DNA of 64,000 nt from Pyrenopolyporus hunteri. Taxonomy: Eukaryota > Ascomycota > Sordariomycetes > Xylariales > Hypoxylaceae. The notes under the pieces were generated by a model that had not been told where the DNA came from, did not search any database, and was given only the letters and a program-made list of their open reading frames with translations. The position numbers and the translations under genes are program-made. Below, piece after piece: positions 55,101 through 64,000 of the stretch (its first letter is position 1; each line of letters opens with the position of its first letter). The DNA lies in the NCBI GenBank assembly GCA_902806595.1, contig CADCXC010000006.1:186001-250000 (forward strand), given 5' to 3'.

Positions 55101-58100
55101 TATAAATTTTACGGGGTGTATATAAAGTATTTACCGTTTATTATTATATAAAATTAACTTTTTTTTAAAATTAAAACTTTTCGTATATATATAATATAAT
55201 AAAGTTTTAAATTTTAACTTAATTATAATAATAAATCGGCTTTAATAAAACGTATTCATTTTCGAATCGCCATTATTTTAATAAAAAATCCGAAGTTAAA
55301 GTTAAAACGTATAACGTTTTTCGACGTTATCGAAAAAAAAACGCTTATCGAAGTATATAAAAAAAATTCCCCGGTTTTAAAAATACGTAAAGCTTTTTAA
55401 AGCGGCCGGTAATAAATGTTTATTAACGGTCGTTTAAAATAATATATATCGATTTATATATTTATTAAAAATATATTTAATATAAACGATTTTATAATAA
55501 TTTTTATAAAATATTATCTTTTCGTAAAAGTTTTTTATAATATATATTTAATGTATAAAAGGCGTAATATATAAAATTTTATTAATTTAATTTTAATATA
55601 GTAAATCGATTATTATATTAACTTATCGAAGTATTTCGTTAATTTATAACCGTTTTTATAAACGATGTCGTAATAAAAAAATAATTATATAAAATTCGAT
55701 ATATATTTAAATAAAATTATATAAATAATAATATGTAAATTTTCGAATTTTTTTTTTAAATTATATAAATATTATTAATATAATTATAAATAAAATTTAC
55801 GTATTTTTTATTTATTATATATATATGTATTAAAACGTATTTATTTATAAATAATTTTACGATTTTATTATTATAATTTTATTATTATATTTAAATATAT
55901 TTAATTAATTAATTATATATTTAATGTTATAATAAAAAGGAAAATTTTAATTTTTTTTAAATTATAAAATTACGTTTAATTTATATTATTATATTTTATA
56001 AAGTTAATTTATTAATATATATAATAATATTTTAATTTTTTTCGTTAATTTTTTCGAATGAATTCGTGTTTAATTATAATGTTAAAATATATTTAAATAT
56101 AATTAAATCGTTAAATATTCGATAGGTTTATATATTTTTTTTATAAAAATTTATTCGTTATTTTTAATATAAAGTTTTTACGGTATGTTTTTACTTCGGT
56201 GTTATAATCGGGATCGGTAAATTTTAATGTAAAATTAATTAATTAACGCGAATTATTTTTTAATTTAATTTACGGAAACGTACGAAATAACGATTTTATA
56301 TATATAAAAAATAAAATGTATGTTTTAATTTTTATAATTATTAATTATATTATTTATATATTTATCGAAAAATTATAACTTCGATATTTTTTTTATAAAT
56401 TTAATAAATTAAATATTAAAAAAAATTATTTTTTTATTTATTTTAATTTTTATTTTATTATTATTTTATATTATATATTATTATTTATTTTTTAACGATA
56501 TCGAAAAACGTTATATATTTCGAACTTTATAAAAATAATTTTAATTATATAATAATATATAAAATAATTTTTAAATTTTATTTCGAAACGAATCGTAAAA
56601 TTTATTATTTTTATTATAAATTTTATTATTTTTTAATTATTAATTTTATAAATAATTATTAATTTTTACGCGAAAATTTAATTATTTTATTTAATATTTA
56701 ATTTAATAATACGGTTATAATATTTTTTAACGAAATATCTTTTATTTTATAAAATAATTTACTCGTTACGTAATTTAATAATTTAAACGTTATATTTTAC
56801 GGTTAAAGTATTTTATTATTATATAAGTTATTTTTAAATACGCCGTTTTAAAGTTCGTAATCGAGGATTAATATAATCGAAGGAAGGTAATTAAAATATA
56901 AACTGTTTATCGAATATAATTTTAAAATGATTTTTATTTAAATAAATTTAAAATTTAACGTAATAAAAAAAAATATTAAATTATAAAAAGTTCGATCGAT
57001 TTATAATCGAATTTATAATACGGTTTATTTTAAAATATATATATATATTTATAATTTTTATATATATATTAATAAAAATAATAAAATAAAAAAAAAATTA
57101 ATGTCGATCGAAACGACGGAAAATTATAAATTTAATCGATACGAAATTTAAAGTTATTTAATAAGTATTTACGTTAAAAACGATTAATATTTCGATTTTT
57201 TTATATTCGAATAAAATTACGTTATAATATTAATTAAAACGAGGCGTTTTAAATTTATATAAAATTAACGAATATATAATTTATAAATATATTAAGTATA
57301 TAAAATTTATTTAATACGTTAAAATAACGTAAATATTTAAAGTAAAAATAATAAATATCGTCGATTATAAAAAAATAACGGTAAATAATTTATTTAATAA
57401 AAATAATATACTTTAAAATTTCGTAGAAAATATAATTAAAAATAAAATATATAAAGTTTATGTAGTTATATATAAAAACGAAGTTTTAATTTTACGAAAA
57501 AAGATTAAAACGTCGTTTCGAACGTTCGTAAATTTATTCTTCGATAAAGGAAATTAAAATATTTTTTCGTTTAATTAACCTTTTTTTTTAAATTAAATAA
57601 TTTCGTTTTTATTTAATTATTTTTTTTCGTTAAATTATATTTATTCGTTTAGTTAAAACTTTTCGTTAAATTAAGTTTTTATATTTAATATAATTATTAA
57701 TTTTTAAATCGATCGTAATTTAATTTCGTTAATAAAATCGTAATAAAAATAATTTTTAAAATTATTTAACTCGTTATTAAAAAAAATCGTAAAAATATAT
57801 CGAAATTTTACGTTATCGTTAAAATTTAAAATTTATAATATAAACGTAAATTTAATTAAAATTTTTATAATTATTATTAATATCGAATTAAAGTAATTTT
57901 AATGTAGATATTTTTAAACGAAATTTTATTTTTATAACGTTTAAAATTTTGAATGTCGTTATTAATTTTATCGAAAATTTAATTAATTTTATTAAAAATT
58001 TTATCGATAATAATATTTTATTTTTAAACGTTAATAAAATAATCGAACGAATGATGCGAAAAAAAAAGTTAAAGTTAATCGTATTACGAAGTAAGTAAAT

Positions 58101-58811
58101 TATAAATATATCGATTATCGAAAAAATAATTTTATCGAAATAATTTAACGTTCGTTTATAATTAAAATTATTTAAAATATAAAAAAATATCGAATACGAT
58201 TAATTTAATTTATTATTAATTAAAAAAATATTACTTTTATTAAATAATATTACGAAAGTTTTTATTATTATATTAAATTTTATTAACGGTAATTATTTTA
58301 AAATATTTATTAATTCGACTTATTATATTATTTTCGATATTAATCGTTTATTTTTATTTAATATATAAAGTAAAAAACGGAAATTTAATTAATCGTCGAT
58401 CGAATTTATTAAATTAATTAACGGAAGTAAATCGATAATATATTTTAAAATTTATATTATTTAATTTATAAACGTTTATATACGCGATACGATTAAAGTT
58501 AAAACGCGATATATTATTATAAACGCGATTAATATAAAATCGCGTCGTAATTTATTTAAATTTTATTTAAATGAAAAAAAAATTAATTAACTATTTTTTA
58601 TTATAATAAATATAAATCGAAAAATAAATTTTAAATATTATATAATTAAATTATTTAAAAATAATTAAATGTGTTTTTATTATCGTTTTTTTATTTTATA
58701 TAATATATATACGATATAAATTTATATAATCGTATTTTAAATAAATTTTATTATTTTATTTAATAAAGTTTTTTATTTTTTATTAACGATTTCGTCGTTA
58801 TTTTTTTTTAC
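52184..58811. other. right interior segment, RIP-saturated, no gene
   Basis: About 6.6 kb, AT-saturated, no gene. By eye I found no clear similarity to the left interior segment, although the two have nearly the same length (6675 and 6628 bp). Confidence 0.75.
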
Positions 58812-60218
58812 TGGAGGTCACCCCCGTAGGGTGACACAATAGCCCTCGGTTTTCTTCGAATTCTACGACTATTTCTATAGTCATACACCTTCTAATACAA
58901 CTGCCAATACAGCTTCTAATACAGCTTCTAATACAGCTTCTAATACAGCTTCTAATACAGCTTCTAATACAGCTTCTAATACAGCTTTCGTGGCACCCCT
59001 TAGCTTTTACGAGAAACCACCCGTGCCACCTTTCGAAGAGCCGTCGCGAGAAACCACCCTTACTACCGTTCGATAAAACCGTCGCGAGAGACCACCCCTA
59101 CTACCTTTCGAAAGAGCCGTCGCGAGAGGCCACCCCTACTACCTTTCTAAGAATCTTTCGAAAGAGCCGTCGCGAGTGACCACCCCATACCACCTTTCGA
59201 TGAAGCCGTCGCGAGAGGCCACCCCTACTACCTTTCGATGAAACCGTCGCGAGAAGCCACCCCTACTACCTTTCTAAGAATCTTTCGAAAGAGCCGTCGC
59301 GAGTAACCACCCCATACCACCTTTCGAAAGAGCCGTCGCGAGAGGCCACCCCTACTACCTTTCGAAAGAGCCGTCGCGAGGGACCACCCGTATGACCATA
59401 CCTAGCTTTGAATATACAATTCGAAAGATTCTTCGAAAGGTGCCACGAAGGATACGGTGCCACGAAGGATACGTCGAATTAGAATTAGATCTATATAGGT
59501 AATCAAATCCATACAATTAGATCCATACCTACAATTAGATCCATACAATTCGAATCTTTCAAATAGAATCATACGTTGAATTAGAATTAAATCTATACAA
59601 TTAGATCTATACAATTCGAATCTTTCGCATAGATTCATTCAATTCGATTCTTTCAAACCGAATCATACGTTGAATTAGAATTAGATCCATACAATTGAAT
59701 CTATTCAATTCGATTCATTCAATTCGATTCATTCAATTCGATTCATTCAATTCGATTCATTCAATTCGATCCATACAACTAGATCAATTCAATTCGATTC
59801 ATTCAATTCGATTCATTCAATTCGATCCATACAACTAGATCAATTCAATTCGATCCATACAACTAGATCAATTCAATTAGATCAATTCAATTAGATCAAT
59901 TCAATTAGATCAATTCAATTAATAGAATCGTCCATTAGAATGCGAATAACTTCAAGTGTGGTAGTCGCGATATATATGGCGGCTCAACTAAGCGGCTCAA
60001 TTGATTAGGTAAAAGCGTGGCACGGGCCGTTGCGCGGGGCGTGCGCGTGGCTAGTTGACGTGGCGTGGCGTGGCGTGGCGTGGTGTGGTGTGGTGTGTGG
60101 CTGGTGTGGCGTGGGAGATGTGGCTCGTGAATTTTTACGTAATTAATTTTTGCTTTTTTTTTCGAATTTTTTTCCTAAGAAAAAAATTCGAGACAATATC
60201 CCGAGGAAACCTCGGGCA
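58812..60218. repeat. right LTR-like block, 1407 bp, nearly un-mutated
   Basis: Starts TGGAGGTCACCCCCGTAGGG and ends CCCGAGGAAACCTCGGGCA. It differs from the left block in tandem-unit number and by a few transitions, several of them G-to-A (GGTTGG to AGTTGA and GGGAGGTG to GGGAGATG), consistent with slight RIP. Followed by TAAAC (60219-60223). Confidence 0.75.
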
Positions 60219-63200
60219 TAAACGATATTAAACGTGTTATTTTTTTTTTTTTTTTAACGTACGTAAAACCGTTAATTTATTTTCGAAATTTATTCGAACG
60301 TTAATTCGTTCGAAAACCGTTATATATTTATATTATTTTTTATATTTTCTTTTATAATTACGTGTTTTTTAACCGGTAAAAAAAGTTATAAAATTCGTTA
60401 ACGTAAATACGGGGTTTAAAGTAAAAATTAAAGTTAATATTAAAGTTAATATTATTATATATTATTAATATAATCGTTTTAAATTTTTCTTTTTAAATAT
60501 ACGAATTTATAAATAAATAATACGAGTTTTTATCGTTATAATAATAATAAATATACGCGTCGTTTATTAAATTTATATTTCGATTTATAAATACGAAAGT
60601 AATTATATATATTTTTTATAAATCGCGTTCGTTTATATATTAATTATACCGTTATTTATTAATACGTAAAAAACTATAAATTTAAATATATAAAATAAAA
60701 ATATTTTTTAATAATATATTAATAATATATTATAAATAAATGTAAATTTTAATTAACGATTACGTCGTCGATTTATTATCAAAAATAATTTAATATAATT
60801 AATACGTTAATTATTTTTTATCGGTGTATATTTAAAACGTAAAATTAATAAAAATATAACGATATTATAAATAGAAATAAATAAATTAATTATATAAAAA
60901 TAAACGGTTTAAACGGTTTTTTATACGGTTATAAAAGTTATAAAATTATGTTAATTATATAAATGTTATTATAATTAACTTATTTAATATATATACGAAT
61001 AAGTTTTTAATTTTTTTTTTTTAAAAAATTAAAATAAATATTATACGATATATTAATTATTAAAATCGCAGTTATAAAAATGTTTAATAAAAAATAATAT
61101 AAAATACGTTAAATAAACTTATATTATTTTATAAAAAACGAAGAAAAAACGTTAAAAAAATTTAAATTCGAATATAAATTTACTTTTATTAATACGCGTA
61201 AAAATAAAACTTATTATATATTTAAAAGTAGATATAATTTATATATAGAAACGGTAAAATATTATTATATTTATTATCGATTATTTAAGTTTATTTATTA
61301 TAATTCGATAATAAAATTTATTTAATGAAATTATAATATTATATTTATTCATTTAATTTAATTAACGAAACGGGTAAAAATTTAAATTTAATTAAAATTA
61401 CGTTATTAACATTTTATTAATTATAAAATAAAAAATAAAATACGAATTACGATTTACGAAATTATTAAATTTTAATATATATTTTTTTTTCCTTTTTTTT
61501 ATATATATATTACGACGACGTTATAATATTAATATAAACGTTTATTTACGACTTCGATAATTATAAAAAATTTTTTAAATTTTATCGATTTTATTTCGTT
61601 AAAGTTTATATTTAAAATTTTTAAAATTTAATTTAATTCGAAGTTTATTAAAAGTAAATATATTAATTATAATTTAATTATATAAATATTTATTAAATAA
61701 TCCCCGAATATTATTTATCGATTTATTTCGTAATATTTCGATGATAATATTATTTTTAATAAATTTAAATAATTCGAGTATAATTTCGAGGGTTATAATA
61801 TAATTATTAATAAATTACGCGAAAAAATTATAATTTTTAAAGTAAAGTTTTAATTAATATTAAAACATTCGAAAGATTAAATATAAGGTATAAAAAAATA
61901 ATTTACGATATTTAAAATCGAGTTTTAAAACGAACGTTAAAAACGTCGAATCGGGTATTTATACGTGTATTTATTTAATTAAAACGCGTATTAATATTAT
62001 TAATATTTTTTTTATACGTGTTAATATTAATTTAAAGGTAAAAATATTTATATTACTTTAAATTTATTATAATATATGTAAAATTTATTAATTTTATTAA
62101 ACGGTCGAAAAGTTTTTTAATTTAAAAAATTTTTCGTTAAATAAAATTATAAATTATGTTATAAAATTAAAATCGAGTTATAAATTAAATTATTCGATGT
62201 AATTAACGTTTATATTATTTATATTAATTTAAATATATAATGTTAAATTAATGTTTAAATAATAAAAATATAATAAAATGTTTAAAAAAAGAAAAAGTTA
62301 AAAATTAAAAAAACGGGTTTAATATATTTAAATATATTTTTATTTCATTATTTAAATTTACGTATTATATATACGTATTTATTAATATATTTAATATATA
62401 TAAAATAATAATACGAAATGATATAAATAATATATGTAATTAAAATTATAAATAATTCGAAATTTAAAATATTTATTATTTTAATTAATTAAAATATAAC
62501 GTCGTTATAATTACGTGGTTATATAATAATTTATGCTTCGTTCGATTTTTATATCGGTGTTATAATTATACGTAATCGATATGTAATTTATGTATGTAAT
62601 ATCGTAAATTTAAAGCGAGTTTTTTAAAGTCGTTTAAAAAAATATATACGAATAAAATAAAGATTTTTAAAATAAAAATTTAAATCGAAATTATCGGTAA
62701 AATTTATAATATAATTAATCGATCGATTTAATAAAATCGGTTAATAAAATAAATAATAATAATAAATTTATTACGTAATTAAATAAATACGGTTATATTT
62801 TCGATAAAAATTATAATTTATAATCGGTTTTCGATTATATTAATTAATTTTTTAATTAATAACGTTTATTATTATTTTTATTTTTATAATTTATATTCGA
62901 AATTCGAATATATTTAATTTTATTTTTTAATTAATATTTTATATAATAAAAATTATAATAAATAATATTATATTATAACTTATTATAAAATAATTTAAAA
63001 ATTAATTATTTAACTTTACATTATAAAATAAATTTTAAAAATTAAAAATAAATTTTTATTAATATTATAAAAAAAAAATAAAAAAAACAAATTATAATTT
63101 TTTAAATTACGGGGTTAATATAACGTACTTACATTATATAAAACGGTATAATTTAATTTATCGATTATTTTACATCGTTAAACGATCGTATAATATTATA

Positions 63201-64000
63201 ATAATAAGTTTAAATAAATAATTATTTAATTATTATAATATAATAATTTATAAAAAAGTTTAAGTTAAATTATATTATATTAATTCGAATATAAATATAT
63301 TAAATAAAAGTCGTAATTATATTTTTAATAATTATAAAAACGTAAAAAAAAGAAATTTTTATAAAATATATAAACGTATAAATTTTTTAAAATTATTTTT
63401 ATAATTTTATATCGTAAATATACTTTTTTATATATATATATTATATATAAATATTTATATAAAAAGCGTAAAAATAAATTACCGTTTTATTATATTAAAT
63501 ATTAAATTAATCGGTTCGAAGTTATTAATTTATTATTAAAAGTTTTAATTAAAAAGTTAATTTTCGAGTGATTTTAAATAATATCTATTATTATAAAATA
63601 TTTAAGTAAATAAATATATAAGTGTTATTATTACGGGATTTTAATTATTTTAACATTAATTTAAATTTTAAATTAATTTTTTTAAAATATTTTATTATTT
63701 TATCGTACCTCGTTTTATTATTTATTTAATATTTCGATTATTATAAATTTTTTAATATAATTTAATTCGTAATTTAATTTTATTATAATAATCGAATATA
63801 ATAACGAATTAATATAAAAATTATTAAAGTTTATAAATTTTCCCGTAATTTGTAAAAGTTAATAAATTTTAAATTTAATTAATATAATTAATATACGATT
63901 AAATAATTTAAAAATTCGAATTATCGCGTAGTTAAATAATTTTAAAATTTAAATAAATAATTAATTCGAAGTTTTAAAAATTCGATTAAATAAACGATTT
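60219..64000. other. AT-saturated, RIP-type DNA to the right edge
   Basis: Continues the CpG-only pattern. I see no gene and no GC-normal island before the window ends. Confidence 0.75.

Larger units (their letters stand above)
42685..60218. mobile_element. 17.5-kb LTR-bounded element with intact LTRs and RIP-saturated interior
   Basis: Two GC-normal blocks in the same orientation, 42685-44149 and 58812-60218, both start TGGAGGTCACCCCCGT and end with a hairpin plus CA (...CTCGGGCA or ...TTCGGGCA). The five bases before the left block and after the right block are both TAAAC, a perfect 5-bp target duplication. The 14.66-kb interior is AT-saturated, has no open gene and contains a third, decayed copy of the block near its centre. 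It is most likely a degenerate LTR retrotransposon (perhaps gypsy class from LTR size) or a tandem composite of two elements sharing a middle LTR. Orientation cannot be fixed, because no primer site or polypurine tract survives. Confidence 0.65.

Noticed and set aside
42141..64000. Centromere or mitochondrial-insertion reading of the AT-rich block
   Set aside because: Presence of LTR-like blocks and CpG-only cytosine explains it as decayed transposons. No mitochondrial gene is visible, and a centromere cannot be judged from sequence alone.

Overview
The window is nuclear DNA of a filamentous ascomycete (Pezizomycotina, most likely Sordariomycetes). The grounds are short 50-70 nt introns with GTAAGT/GTACGT donors and CTAAC-type branch sites, a HET-domain gene, an RTA1 family gene, a Zn2Cys6 regulator, intergenic DNA full of TACCTAGGTA palindromes, and a right-hand third made of AT-saturated sequence typical of repeat-induced point mutation (RIP).

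Layout. 1-42 kb is ordinary to accessory gene space. It holds the first exon of an unidentified gene leaving the left edge; a secreted M24 peptidase-like protein (3.8-5.3 kb); a gene-free tract with CCAAT boxes, a long pyrimidine-rich run, five near-identical covarying hairpins and further GC-rich hairpins (7.2-9.9 kb), which I read as an unassigned structured non-coding RNA locus; a secreted beta-helix protein (11.2-12.3 kb); and a conserved housekeeping block of zuotin, the LYR-motif protein Mzm1 and the splicing factor Slt11/Ecm2 (14.3-18.0 kb). After these come an MFS transporter, an RTA1-like membrane protein, and a divergent pair of a HET-domain gene and a Zn2Cys6 regulator that share a promoter with a 10-bp phased repeat array.

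31.36-38.46 kb is a complete, very young Ty1/copia retrotransposon. It has identical 156-bp LTRs, a 5-bp ATATT target duplication, a primer site matching the anticodon half of initiator tRNA-Met, an ORF overlapping the start of gag, gag-protease-integrase and RT-RNase H frames separated by a one-base shift, and an extra 220-aa ORF between pol and the 3' LTR. A fused AtuA-DUF4387 gene follows (38.9-41.1 kb).

From about 42.14 kb the sequence is AT-saturated, with C surviving almost only in CpG. Two GC-normal, 1.4-1.5 kb TG...CA blocks, themselves built of tandem repeats, lie at 42685-44149 and 58812-60218. They are flanked by the same 5-bp sequence TAAAC and look like the LTRs of a 17.5-kb element. 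Its interior is fully decayed and has a third, RIP-degraded copy of the same block at its centre. Nothing there looks like a living protein gene.

Functionally the genes do not form one pathway. The zuotin-MZM1-SLT11 block is probably conserved, while the transporter, RTA1, HET/regulator and AtuA genes are typical fungal accessory genes next to transposon-rich DNA. All intron coordinates were worked out by eye from splice signals and reading frame.
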